The translations under genes were made by a program, and so were the position numbers. A DNA stretch of 64,000 nucleotides from Calonectria ilicicola (lineage: Eukaryota; Ascomycota; Sordariomycetes; Hypocreales; Nectriaceae): positions 4,836,001-4,900,000 of the forward strand of contig CP085830.1 of NCBI GenBank assembly GCA_020809705.1, written 5' to 3'. Positions within the stretch are counted from its first letter, which is position 1. Each line of letters begins with the position of its first letter. The notes under the pieces were generated by a model. That model had not been told where the DNA came from. It worked only from the letters and a program-made list of their open reading frames with translations, and searched no databases. Positions 22,909-36,844 of this stretch are shown in pieces.

Positions 22909-24766
22909 ATATATATAATAAGCGAGCGTTACAGACAAGCAAGCATCACAAAAATCCCTCATACACATTATAAAACATTTAAATAACTACTTTATAACAA
23001 CTAAACATATCCCAATTAAATATTAAGGCTAAAATCCTTCTTACCCTTCAAGCCCTTCAAAATAACCAAAAAATAAGCACCTAAAAGGTTATAAAGATAT
23101 ATGAGATTAATAAGCATTAATTATATTATTAATAAAAGAAAATTTAATTTTAAAGTAATACTATTCCTAATTTATATAAGTTATTTAATCTAAAAGAAGA
23201 GATTATTATTTAATTTATTTTAAACCTAGATTTGTAAGGATTTCCTTTAAGATTATATAATATTAAGGAAATGGCTAATCAATTACTTACTAACTGAAAT
23301 ATATTATCTGTTAGTAAATGCTAGATTTTAAATTTTATTAAATATTATTTAGAGTTTAAAATTTAATTTTTTTATAAATATAATTATAAAAGGGCTAAAT
23401 ATAAAGATCTAAAGATAATTAATAATTGATTTTAGCTTATAGCTAATATAATAGAGAAGTATAATATTTAATTAGATAATATATATAATTTTAATAAGAT
23501 TGGCTTTATAATAGGTATTATTGTAAGTAGAATAATTATAATAAATATAAAAAGGCATTCAAATCCAAAATTAATCTAGCCTAGAAATCAGAAATAGATA
23601 ATAGTAATTCAAGCTATTAATACAAGAGGCTAGGCTATCCTACTATTTCTTATTACTACAGGCTAATATTATTTTACTAATTAGTATTAAGAAAGCAATC
23701 TCTTAGATAATTAGGCTATTATAATTACCTAAAATAGCTAGACTGATAATAAAGTAGGTCTTAAGTAATTAAAGTATTTTAATTATTATATAAGTAATTA
23801 ATTAATTAATTATTATTATCTTCTAATCTTTAATAACTATAAAAATTATTATTTAATTAAATTTAAGAAATATTATAAGGATAATAAAATTATTATATTT
23901 TATATACTACCTAATTTATTTTATCTATTTTAATTACTTAATATTATATACTTTAAATCACTAAAAATAATATATAGAAAGGAAATAAAGTACTTAATTA
24001 AATACTTAATAATCTATATTTTAAAGATTAACTTTTTCCTAGCCTTTTATAATATATATAAAGCTACTATAATAAAAAAAATATTAAAATAGGTTTTAAA
24101 GGAGCTAGACTTAATCCTCTAGATCTAGAAAATATTATATTAAAGCTTAATATATAGCTATAGACTCCAATACCATTCAATTAAGTAATTAACCTACCTA
24201 TATCTTAGATATTAAAGACTCCAAGGACTATTATTAAAACTAACTTATAATCTAAATATCTTAAAAAATAAATTAAAAAACTTTAAAATATCTTTTTAAA
24301 ATCTATTATTAAAATATTATTATTACTTTTTAAAAAATAAAGATTATTATATATAAGATAGTATTAATAAAAGCTAAGATCTAGGATCTTTAATAAATAA
24401 ATAAAATACTTAATAAACACCAAAGAACAAAGAGAACTAGACTACAAGATAAAAAGACAATAATAGTAGCTAGTGCAAGGGAAGCAATTGATTAGATAGA
24501 AGCTAATATACAAATATAAGTAAAAATATTATAAAGTAGTAGTTAAGAGAAGTTAGTATAATTGATTGGAAGGTACTATAGGACTTATAGTAAAACTAGT
24601 TATAATATAAGAATATATTAAGTAATTATTAAGATCTTTAAGAAAAAGAAAAGTGATTAAAATTAATTAATTAGATGTTTTATAATATTTTTATTTTAAT
24701 TAAAAAATGAAATATAGTAAAAAGTGCAATGCTCGCTTATCTACGATGCTTGCTTATTATATATAT
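22909..24766 (+). mobile_element. Fot1/pogo-type DNA transposon (Tc1/mariner superfamily), RIP-inactivated
   Basis: 1858 bp bounded by inverted repeats of about 42 bp: ATATATATAATAAGCGAGCG at the left and its near-complement ending GCTTATTATATATAT at the right. TA is duplicated on both sides (22907-22908, 24767-24768). Removing the element plus one TA restores AAAGATATTATTTTT exactly as in the undisturbed Gypsy-A sequence near 57001. On the plus strand, successive frames interrupted by stops resemble the Fot1/Pot2 DDE_1 transposase: IYNFNKIGF (for IYNFDETGF) near 23490, LLIFNNYKNY (for LLILDGHGSH) near 23820-23850, and IIIFYILPNLFYLFQLL-like sequence near 23885-23940. Catalytic Asp/Glu codons are changed to Asn/Lys as expected for G-to-A. 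Confidence 0.8.
23080..24420 (+). pseudogene. Fot1/pogo DDE transposase remnant
   Basis: Degenerate coding region of the element above. Numerous in-frame TAA/TAG codons and replacement of acidic catalytic residues (NFNKIGF, IFNNYKN) make it non-functional. Domain order N to C: helix-turn-helix region not recognisable, DDE endonuclease region readable from about 23450 to 24020, then a degraded tail. Limits are approximate. Confidence 0.6.
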
Positions 24767-27700
24767 TATTATTTTTAATTACTATATATAATATAGGAAA
24801 TAAATTAAAATAAAATAAAATATATTAGTTTTGCTTATTTAAAGGGTTTAAAGCCTTAATCTAGCTATTATTTCTAGATCAAATGATTTTTAGAAATCTT
24901 TCTTTTAATATTCCTCTTTCCAATTAATTAGATATTTTTTAAGAAATTTATTTATAATATTGAAAGTATTTATCCTAATATTAAATTCTTTTAACTAAGA
25001 GTCTTCTTTAATAGTAAATTCTTTTTATTAAATAAAAAAATATTTAATTAATTTATTATAATATTAATAAATCTTTAATTAAATAGTTTTATTTACCTTC
25101 TAATAGTTTATAACTTTTAATTCTTTAATTATTATTAATAGTAAAGAAGATTATACTTTCTTAAATAAATCTTTATTTTACTATAATTTCTATATATATA
25201 TAATTAAAATTATTAAATATACTTTTTAATATAAAAGGAAGTTAAGTTTTATAGTCTATTAATAGATTTTATATATTATTTAATAAGATTTAGCTTTAAT
25301 TAATAATTATTTTTTTTAGCTTTTTTAGTAAATAGTATTTATTATATAATTTAAGGTAAATAATATCTCCTTAATTAATCTTTACTAATATATAGCTATT
25401 ATTATATTATATTTTTAATAATCTTATTATAATATTAATAAGAAATATAGTTTTATAAGAATATAATTTTTATAAAATATTTATTATAATTTTATTAATT
25501 TCTTTATTAATTATATTAATAAATATAATAAAATCTACTATTATCCTTAATTTAAATCTATAAATTAATTTATTTAATAACCTTTTAATATTACTTAAAA
25601 TAATATTATTTAAATAATATTATATTATTAAAAGTATTTATATTTATATTATATCTAGCTCTATTATAGTATAATACTATATAACTATCTTAATTAATTA
25701 GTTCTTCTACTTAATATTACTATTAATCTAAGAATAATATATAGTTAAGATAAGATATATAGTTTTTAAAAGGGTTAATATAGTTTTTTAAAGAGTGCTT
25801 ATAAATTTTATATCTTTATTAATTAAAATTTATATTAGAATTCTTTAATTATATATTATTTATAATTATAGGAATATAATTATTTATTTTTTGATTATAT
25901 ATAATAAATATTCTATAATAATTTCTTATTTTTAAAATATTCTTATAAGATTCTTAATTTTAACTTTAAAGCTATTATAATTTTTATTATTATAATATTA
26001 ATTATTATTTTTAATTTATTAAATTTATTTTTTTTAATATTTTAATATAATAATTCTTTAATTAATAATTATAATAATATATTAAATATTATATTAAGTA
26101 TTCTTAAAATATAAAATATATAAAGTTAAAAAGCTAATAAATAGTTTATAATATTTACTAACTTAAAATTAATTTTATTAAAATTAAAAATATTAAAAAA
26201 AGTATATATAATAATTCCTTATATTATTATATAATTTATAATAATATTAACTAGATTTTAATTAGATTAGATTATTTTTTTTAATTATCTTACTACTTAT
26301 TTAATTACTATTATCTCTACTTCTATAAATCTATATTTCTTCTTAATTATTAAAATCAATTAAGATAAAAATATAATAAATTTTAGATTACTAATAGATA
26401 TATCTTTTCTTAGGATCACTTTCTTATCCTATTTTTTATATAATTAGAATATATATAAATTAAATTTATTCTTATATATATTTAATTTAAAAAAAGTAGT
26501 TTAATTAGATTATAATAATAAAAAAAGAATTAATTTATAAGAAATTATTATAAGTCTTTAAATAATTCTAGTTTTTCTTTAATAGATTTAAATTTCTTTA
26601 AAGAGATTTTTTTCTTCTAATAAATTTTAATAATTCTAATAAGATCTTATTATTCTTTCTAATTTTCTATAATAACTCTATTTTTTTCCTTTATAATAGT
26701 CTTACTTTTATTTTAAATTATAATATTCTTTAATAAAAGAAACCAACTATTCCTAAATAGATCTTAAGTTCTCCTAGGTTAGTTGGTATTACTATTTTAA
26801 CAAAGGCTATTAATTAATTTTTTATTTTTTAGATTTTATTTTTATTTATAATAAATTTAAATAATTATACTTTTAAATATATTAAAAATAATTTATTTAT
26901 TATAATCTTTATTTTATTATTAAAAATAATTTATAATACTTTTTTAAAATATTATAAATATTTCTTAAAAGTAATAAAAAAAATAATTATATTATTAATA
27001 TAGACTTATATAAAACCCTTATAATTACTAAAAAGCCTATCTTAAAATCTTTATATAAAAGTAAATATATTCTTAAATTCTATTAATATAATATTAGATT
27101 TCTTTAAATCTTAATTAAATATAATAACTATTTAATTCTAATATTCCTTAAATATAAATAATTAATAAAAAAACCTTATTTTATTAAATATTAAAAATTA
27201 CTTTATACCTTTTATTTTTAATATAATATTATCTTAATTTAATAAAGAATATATATTAAGAATAATTAATTAATTTAAAGATTAAAGGTTTATAATTACT
27301 TTATCTTTTTTTTACTATTTATAACTCTTTAAATAATAAATATAAGATAGATTATTAGTATTAATCCCTTTATATATTATATCTTTTTATTATAATAAAG
27401 CTTATTATATATTTTATTTAGTAAGGTATAATCTTTAATCTTTAGTAGGTACTTTTTTATAATCTTTTTCTAATTTTATTATTTATTAATTAAGTCTATT
27501 TATATTTTATTTTCTTCTTTTATTAAAATAATACTTTAATTCTTATAAATATTAAATTTATTACTTAATTTAATTATTTTAATTATAATTTCTAAATCTA
27601 AATTTATAATTAAAACTTTATATTTATTTTATATAAAAGAAATATCTTTACTTTAATTATTTTATAATTTAATATTCTTATATTAATTCTTATAAGATCT

Positions 27701-30700
27701 ATATTAATTTTAATAAAATTATAATTATTTTTAACTTCCTTTAAAACTATTATAAATATTTTTTCTATTTTAAAAATTTAATCTTATATTATCTTAAATA
27801 TAATATCTTTTAAAATAAAATAAACTTATTCTTTAATCTATCTACTTATAATTATTATAATTTTCTTTTTCTTTTTAATAATTATCTTTTTATTAAATAT
27901 ATTATAAATTTAGATTAATTTAAAGAAAGATCTATTAAAAATAATATTAAATATTTTAAATTATTTAATTATTAAATAAAAAGAGTCTAATTACTTATCT
28001 TTATCTTAGTTCTTTAGTAAAGCATTCTAATATATTTAAATAAAAGTGGTCTTTTATAAGCTAATTATAATTATATATATACTAATAATTTTCTTTAAAA
28101 TCTTTTATAGTTTTTTATAGAAAATTTCTATTTAATATTTAAGATTTTATATTAAATAAAAAATAATTATTAATTTAATAAAATCTATTTTAATATTATA
28201 TTTAAATAAAAAGTTTATTTTTAATAAAAGCCTAGGTTTTAATATTTTTATTATATCTATAGTAATAGTAAAGTAATTATTTATTTCTTTTTCTTATATA
28301 ATTCTAATAAAATAAAAGTTAAAGGTAGCTATTTTAATAACTATAAGCTAGAATCTAATATTATTTATTTTCTTTAGAATTTATAATTTCTATTTTATTT
28401 TTCTTATATTCTTTTTTAATTAATTATAGTCTATTAATATAATAAAATATCTAGTATTAATATATACTTAATAATATTCTTCTTTATTATTAAATTATAT
28501 TTTAATTTATATATAAATATTATATTTCTTTTTAAGCCTTTTTATAAAATTAGATTTATTAATTACTTTAATAATTTATATTTTTTAAAAATTATCTTCT
28601 TTTTTTTAAAGTAATAATATTTATATAATATACTTTTATATATCTAGTAAATATTAAGTTTCTTTTTTTATTTAAATCTCTATTCTTAGAGTTATTTTTA
28701 GCATTTTTTTTAATAAGTATATAACTATTATAGAACAATTATTATTCCTAATTATAAAAATCTTTTTTATTTTAATAAAAGTAAATCTTAAAAATATACT
28801 ATTAATCTCTTTTTTTATATTATTATTATTAATAATAATTAAAATATTATAAGTTCTAATTTCTTAATCTATTATATAGTAGCTTACAATAATAATTAAC
28901 TTAATTATTTTCTTCTTTTCTTAGATTTTTTTAATTATTATTAAAATCTTCTTCTACTTCTTCTTTTTATTATTTATTATTTAGCTTTTACTTAAAATAT
29001 TTATTATTTTTAATATTATTATAATTATATCCTTTTTTTAATTTAATTTATTAATAAGAAAGATAATATCTCTTATTTTATTAATTCTAATTTACTTAGT
29101 TTTCCTTATTTTCTTTTTTAGCTATTATATATACTTTCTTAATATTTATTTTTAGATTCTAGAGTATTATTTAATCTTTTAATTATTATTTATTTTCTAA
29201 TTTTTCTTATAATTCTTTATAAATTTTATTAATCTTTTTAATATAATTATTTTAAATATTACTTTTTATTAATTTTAAATATAATAATTATAAATTTATT
29301 ATTAATTAATTATATATTATTATTAGGAATTAGTACTCTCCTATCTATCCTATTAATCTTATTTAATTAAATATCTAAAAAACAAAATCACATATTAGGA
29401 TACCATCTAGGATACTTTATTGATTATATTTAGCTATCTTTATTTAATATATTACTTATTTTTTTTAATTTTAAATTCCTTTTAAATTATATTAAAGAAG
29501 ATTTTAATAATTATTATAAATTTTCTTTATTTTTTTTAGATTTAATTAGTAATAGTATTATTTTAATATAGATTTTTAAAATAAATTTTAAATATTGTAT
29601 TAAATATAATTATAATTAATATTTAAATTATTTTTTTAAGTAGATTTAATTACTTAAATTTATATTTTAATATTTATAAAAATAACTTATTTATTATTAT
29701 ATTAAAATCCTTTTTTTTAGCTTTTTTTATTTTATTATTAAATTAAAAAAAATTAATATTCTTAATCTAAATAATTAATTATTTTTAAATACTTTTAAAT
29801 TTTAATATTTTACTAATTCTAGCTTCTTATTAAGTAATTTTATTTATTTTAATATAATTTATAATTTAATTCCTTATTAATAATTTTAAATAAAATTTCT
29901 TTTATTAATATTTTATACTATCTTTTAATTTAAAAATAATATAAAATAATTCTTCTTTAACCTTAAATAATATTAATTTTAATTATAAGAAAATTATACT
30001 TAATCTATTAATACTTTCTAATATAAAAAAATAAAATAAAATAAACTTATCCTAATCTTTATCTTTCTTCTATCCACTAATTAAGCTTAAATCTAATTCA
30101 TCTATTAATTTAATTAATTAATTAATAGCTTTATTTCTTTTAACTAGATTTATTATTTTTAATTTTTATTATAAATTTTCTAGTATTTTTTCTATTTTAT
30201 CTTTTAATAATAGTAATTTTATTATTCCTTTTAATCCTTTTAATTTTTAAATATTAGGGTTAGTAATATCTAAACTTATCTTCTATAATTCTTAAGATAG
30301 GTTTAATATGGCTAGGGTTAGAATGCTTTTATTTAATATGGCCTTTTGCTTATTAGAGTTAACTAGACTTCTATAAATATATATAACGGTCTGGTCAATT
30401 CCCAACTTGATGAACCAATCAGAATAAAGGGTTTATTGTTAGTAGGATGATTAAGTATATTATAGTAAATAGAGTAATAGAAGTGTTATATTAGATAATA
30501 ATTAATTGCAATTAAGATAATTAAATTATATTAAAAGCTGATTAGTTCTGTTCCTTATAGTAGGATCTAATCTATTTATATACTACTATTCTATTTTAGT
30601 ACATATAGTACACTTAGTACACTAGGTATAACACCTTTTGTACTTATTATGATAGTTGCCCTTATCACTTCTTATTTAATTAGTTGTATATAATTATAGG

Positions 30701-30884
30701 GTAGTTGATTTCTTATAGGGTATGGCATTCTGCCACCCTAGACCGCCTTGGGTATGATATAGGTTGTAATATAATATCTCTTTTTTATTAGTCTTGTCCT
30801 TAAGGCCGGTATAATAGATTGCGGTGGTTTTTTTGTGTATATTGTCTAAACTTAGACTTATAATTATTTTGTTATGCTGATATT

Positions 30885-31430
30885 ATGTCGGGCAGGGTAG
30901 TAAAAGTATCTTTTGTTTGCAAGAATCGCAAAATTGAAGGTCTTATTAATTATATTAATCTTTTTAAAATGCCTATTATAGCTTGTGTGCATTATGTAAA
31001 TATTGGTCTTTTTTATGTAGTAGGTAAAGGTTCAACTTATTATTCTAAGTGTATCTAGAGTTATAAAAGTTGTAATTATATAGGTGTGGAGAGTGTAGCT
31101 TGTATATATTTTTGTTGTTCTTTATCTAGCTAGTTTAATATATTAATAGTAGTAGTTCTTTGTATTATTAAAGAAAAAAAAGTTATATTAATAGCATTTA
31201 GAAATATAGAGTAAGTTAAATTTATTATATACTTCTTTAAAGGCTTCTTAAAAGATTATTTTAAAAACCTAATCTTAAATAATAATAGTATTTACTAAAT
31301 TAAAGTATCTAAAAAAATTAGAGGATAATCTGGAAGAGCGAGGTATTAGAGTAATGGAGGCAGTAGAGGCTGAGATTATAGCAAAGGAAGGCCCTCCTTT
31401 AAAGGTAGTATTAGTACTATATATTATTAA
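30885..31430 (+). pseudogene. Antisense cysteine-cluster ORF carried inside Gypsy-B
   Basis: Runs opposite to gag-pol, between integrase and the 3' LTR. It opens with MSGRVVKVSFVCKNRKIEGL at 30885 and the first uninterrupted part has 57 codons. Read through the first TAG (31056-31058), the residues ACVHY...FY...YYSKC...SC have the spacing CX2CX6CX8CX2CX6C, with three of the six positions now Tyr (TAT, one transition from TGT). A later part (about 31315-31430, another frame) is acidic and helix-forming, LEDNLEERGIRVMEAVEAEI. The layout, a Zn2Cys6-like knot followed by a coiled coil, looks like a carried accessory gene rather than an accidental frame. Function is unknown and the family name is unknown to me. 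Confidence 0.45.
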
Positions 31431-31999
31431 TATTAATTCTTCTTTTTTACTTATTAAAGGAATGCTTTTAGTATCTTTAAATAATATATAAGATATTTAG
31501 TAGATTCCTAGATTATTTTTTTATAGTCTTTCTATTTAATTTTAAATTTCCTATCTTCTTTTCTCCTTTATAAGATTTTTTTAACTTTCTATTAATCTTC
31601 TGGATTTTCTATTTATAGTTTATAACTAGATTTTATATTAACTTAGATGCTATTATTAGATTTTAGTAGTGAAATATAGAAGATAGGGTAAACTTTAATA
31701 TTGTCTAGGAGATCGAGTTTATAGTTGTTTTTTAATATTTTTTTTTAATAGGGTATAGTTTAATTTATATAAAGTTGATTTTTTTATTTTATCTTTTTGT
31801 TATAAGATTTTTTGTTATTAAGTAGACTATATCTCTCTCTGAGAAGGATAGTCCCTTTAGCCTTTTTAGATTATAATGTCTTTTTATTATATTATAAATA
31901 AACTTAAGTTCTATTTTTATTTCTTTATATAATTTTCTTAAATTATTTAACTTAATTATAGCTTTTACTTAAATTATACCTTCTAAGAGGGCTTGGTAA

Positions 32000-34900
32000 G
32001 TATCTAGTATAAAGCTAAAGTTGGCTTTTGCTGGTATTATCTTAATACTATAATTATAGGATATATTATATACTAGCTATATAATAGGTAACTTTTCTAC
32101 TTAATTAGTTTGTTTATAATTAATATAATATTATAGATATTACTTAATTTTCTAGTTTTAGTATTCGATTTATTTGTTTATTTGGGGGTAGAAGGCTATA
32201 CTTAGCTTATGGTTTAACCTTATTAAGAACATCAGGCTTTACCAAAACTTAGATGTAAATGGTTATCCTCTATTTAATATAATTTCGGTTGGTAGGCTAT
32301 ATATAATAACTATATATTAAAAGAAAAGGTAAGTAAATTATTCTTTTTTTATTATTTTATTATATAGGAGATAATATATTACTTTTATAAAATAATTAAT
32401 AATAATGAAAATATTGTTATAGTATACTCCTATAGCAGGGTTTGTTAATAAGGGAAGGTTAGTAATAAAGTTTATTATGATTAAGTCCTATAGTTATTGT
32501 GCGATAGGGAATGGTTGTAATAATCTATATAGTTTGTATCTTGGTTTTTTAGAGTGTTAATATAGGCTGTATTCTTTATATACTTATTTAACTTTTTTTT
32601 TATTTTATTAAAGGAAAATATCTATTTAATTTGTTTAAGGGTTTTATTAATACCTTTATAACTATATAAGGGATATTTATAAATATCCTTTATTAACTCC
32701 ATTTGATATTCTTCTAGTACTTATAAATAATCTATTTTTTCTTCTTCTAGAAGTATTAGATTATATTCTTCGATTTTTCTTAGTAATAGATTGCCTTATT
32801 CTACTTATTATATTAGTATTTCTATAGTAATGGTTCTAGTTATATATGGTAATCCTCTTACTCTTATAATAATAATTATTTTTTTTATTTTTATTATTAT
32901 TTTATTAATTAAAACTTATTCTAGTTCTTTATTAGTATTATAGATTAATAATTTTTCTTGTATTTTTAGTTTTTCTATATTATAGTTAGGTTAGCGGCTG
33001 ATTGTATTAGTATAGTTATTCTTAGTTCCTTTAATATGAATGATTTAGTAGTTAAATTTGGATAAATATTCTATGTATTGTAATTACCTTCTACTAAATT
33101 TTTAAGTAATTATAAAGTAGGTAATGTTTTTATAGTTAATATATATTATAATTTTATAGTTATTTCTTAAAAGATATTATTAGAATTCTCTAAAAATATT
33201 AATAATAGTAAGGAATTCCTTATTATAGATTAGGTAGTTTAGCTTAGGGCTATGTAGCTTGTGCAAGTAAAATGCTATAGGATGTAGGTTTCCTTTTTAT
33301 CTTGTTATCCGATCTAGGCCCCTAGAGCAAAGTCCAATGTATCAGTTTCTAGCTCTATAAGCTTATTAGGGTCAAATATTGCAAGGATAGGTTCTTTTAA
33401 AATAGCATTTTTTATAACTTTAAATAATTATTATACTTTACTTCCCTATTAAAAGGTAATTCCTTTCTTAGTTAGTTCTATTATACCTAAGGTGATTTTA
33501 CTAAATCCCTTAATAAATCTTCAGTAATAGTTAGTAAATCTAAGGAAGGCTTATACTTCCTTTATATTAATAGGTTCCTTCTAATCTTTTATTATAGTAA
33601 CTTTCTTTAGATCTATATAGATTTTATTAAGGCTAATAATATATCCTAAGAATTCTACTTCTTAAGTATAGAACTTACTTTTTTCTAATTTAATTAGGAG
33701 TTTAGTATCTTAGAGGGCTTTTAAGATCTTATAAATATATTCTTTATATTCTTTTTTATTTTTAGAGAAAATAAGAATATTATCTAGGTAATAAATAATA
33801 AAGATATTTAAGTATTCTTATAATATATTAATTATTATTTGCTAAAAAGATGTTAGTATATTTATAAGTTTAAAAGGTATAATTAAATATTTAAATAATT
33901 TAAATTTAATTTAGAAAGTAATTTTCTATTTATATTTTTCTTTAATATAAATAAGATTATATACTTTTTTAAGATCTAATATAATAAAGATATTAGCTTT
34001 ATAAAGGTAATCCTTTATTTTATTAATTAATGGTAGTGGAGTGCAATCTTTAATAGTAATATTATTAAATTATTAATAGTTTATAATAAGGTATAGCTTT
34101 CTATTTTTCTTAGGTATAAATATAATAGAATAACTAGCTTTGGAGTTTAAAATATAGATATATTCTTTTTAAGTATATCTTAGATATATTCCTTTAAGGT
34201 ATTAAGCTTAATTTAATTAAGATTATAAATAAGGTAAAATTGGGTGTTAGATCTATCTTTAAGAATGATTTTATGATCCCACTGGCTAAACTTAGGTAGT
34301 CTAGTGTCTAGTTCTTCTACAAAGAGCTTTTTATAGATTCAGTATTATGGGGGTATATTGTATAGTCTATTTGTTTCTGCTTTAGCCTTTATTTCTTTAA
34401 GGCTTTTATTGATTTATTAGAACTATATTCTAAGGTAGGTGATTATTTATTATCTTTACTTTTTCTAATTATTTTTATATTTATATTTTATTCCTTTAGG
34501 TAATAAAGATTCTTCTTTACTTATATCTCCTGCTTGGTTAGGGCTAGGAGTTTAAGATCTTTTATTATATTTTATAAAAATATTACTAGTTGTATTATAC
34601 TCCTCAGGTATTTACACCTGGCTAGTATGCTAGTAGATATTAGGGTTGTATTGGTATAATTATGGGTACTTTAAGACTAGGTTGTGTTATTTGATATTAA
34701 TAATATTAAAGGTTATTCCTTGGTTCTTTCCTTTAATAAAGACTTTTAGGTGATCAATCTTCTTATTTATAATATTATTATTATATTTAAAGGGTATTCT
34801 TTTTATATTAATGATTTTGTATGGGTTGATTTTTATTGTCTATAGTAGCTAAAGTTTATTAATTATTTAAAAATTTATATAATTTCATTTAGCTCTACTA

Positions 34901-35100
34901 TCCATTATAACATTATACTACTTCCCTTTAATTCTTACTTTTATTTCTAATTATTATTAAAGTTACTCTTTAGTTATAAAGTATAAAGCTTTTTAAAAAG
35001 TTCTTTTAGTAACTTTAAAGGTTATTGCTCTAGCCGCTCCTACTACTCTTCTACAAAAGGCTTTATTTATTTTTTAGTTTTATTTAATGCTAGATTATTA
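32000..35100 (-). pseudogene. Gypsy-B pol remnant (RT, RNase H, integrase)
   Basis: The reverse transcriptase motif reads YLDNILIFS on the complement of about 33767-33805 (canonical YLDDILIFS, second Asp to Asn). Upstream and downstream pieces keep the Ty3/Gypsy order. Frames are broken by many TAA/TAG codons. Limits are approximate. Reverse transcription and integration functions are therefore lost in this copy. Confidence 0.65.
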
Positions 35101-35999
35101 CTTTATCTACCATATAGATATTATATTTAGGGTTTTAATATTCATTCTAGGGCAGCTTACTATAATTAGAGAACTTAAGCTTACCTAGTTCTAATATAAT
35201 AAACTAGTAGTAAAGGTTTCTTTCTATTACTTTATATTAATTAAAATATCTTCTATAGGTATAGTAAATAATTATATCTTCTACTTTAATAGGAAAGTAT
35301 ACTATATATTACTTTTATTTTATATATTAAAGGTAATTATAATTATAATAACTTACTTATAAGATATTCTTATATTCTTTATATACTATATTTAATCTAG
35401 GGTTATTCTTCTTATATTAGATAGATTGGGGGTTATGGTTTCTTGATTATTATTCGTTTTATATAAGTAAGAAGACTTTGTCTCCATCTTATAAGGGTTC
35501 CCTAACTTATTAGACTATTCTTTTGATACTAGTTGTCCATTTTCTATTTCCGTTTTTATTATAAGTGTAAGTATCCCACTATACTAGTGCTTTATTAGTA
35601 TATATATCTAGGATAGATGTAGGGATTTCTATCTTCTTGGCTTATTCTAATTATTTATAGGGAAGGTAGGACTAGCCTTCTTATTAAGTTGATTATACTC
35701 TTCGGATAGCTTTATTGATTTCTTATTATAAAGTGAGTTTTACCTTATACAACTTATAATTTTCTATATATTACTTAACTATAGTGGTTAGTTTATGTTT
35801 CTTAATAATAGTAAGAATAATTTTTCTTATGGTATTTTCTTTTTCTTCTGGTATTAAGGTTTATTAAGTTTTTATAGTATTAAATTATTTCTATCTTTCT
35901 AGTATAGATTTGAACTAATTTCCTATTTTTAGGGAGCAACATTCAAAGGATTTATATCCTTTTTTCCTATAATTAAAGTAAGTAATCTTACTTTTATTA

Positions 36000-36844
36000 T
36001 ACCTTTAGGTAGTGCTGAGTTTTATTGGCCCTAAATGAGTCCTATGTGTAGTACTTTGTTACTTATTTTAGGTTTTTTCTTTATTTAGGATATATAGGTT
36101 TTTATTATTTTAGATATATTCTTTATATTAGTTAAATTATCTTTTGTTAATTTTAATAGTACTTTTGATATACTCTAAGAGTTTTTCTAGCCGGTCTTCT
36201 TTATAGATTTCATCCTTAATTTTGCTCTTTAGGCCTTTATAATAGAGTTCCATTAGTATATTATTATCCTAGGCTATTTATGCTATAATCCTTTTAAACT
36301 TGGCTAAATATTAATTATAGGATTTTATTTATTTAAGTTCATATAATTAGTTTATAGCTTATTATTCTATATTAATTATACTAAAATTATCTTTAATAAT
36401 AATTTCAAAATATTCCTAATCTCTAAAGATCTTTTAAATCTCTTTATTTTAATTAGCATTATCTTTGTTTTCTAGATAATCTCTTATAATAGGTTCAAAC
36501 TATACTTCTACATCTCCTTGAAGGAGGGTTTTAATGTATAGTATCTAGGCTTTAGGGATTACAAATTACATTAAAAAAAGCAAAAGTATTCCTTCATTCA
36601 GGTAAGAAAGGGGACTACATTGGCAGCCTTTCCTAGGAAGGGCTCTAGAACTAGGGATCTTAGAATTTTACTAATATCTTTACCCTTATTTCCTTTAACT
36701 ATAGTAGTTCCAGCTTTTTCTACTTTAAGTTATACTTATATATTTATAAGTTTCTTCTTAACCTACTATAGTTCTATAGTTAACTTAGTGTTGCTAGGAG
36801 GAGTAGTAGTAGCAGGGTTCTTTCTGGATATTATTATTATTTAA
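36000..36844 (-). pseudogene. Gypsy-B gag remnant
   Basis: On the minus strand a retrotransposon Gag capsid-like stretch can be followed. It runs from an N-terminal PATTTPPSNTKL-type linker to LRSLVLEPFLGKAANVVPFL and MKEYFCFF, then further degraded pieces resembling the Ty3/Gypsy capsid helices (NSIIKA...RAKLRMKSIKK). Stops from RIP interrupt it. The corresponding, more mutated region of copy 2 is at about 47219-48100, with a damaged CCHC knuckle near 48070. Confidence 0.6.

Noticed and set aside
22679..22942. Minus-strand frame of 87 codons made mostly of Leu/Ile/Lys
   Set aside because: It lies across RIPed Gypsy-A and the left TIR of the pogo-type element. Composition is an AT artefact; not a gene.
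36620..36844. Plus-strand frame of 74 codons with hydrophobic stretches
   Set aside because: It is the antisense shadow of Gypsy-B gag, which reads on the minus strand here. The matching frame at 47223-47423 is the same shadow in copy 2.
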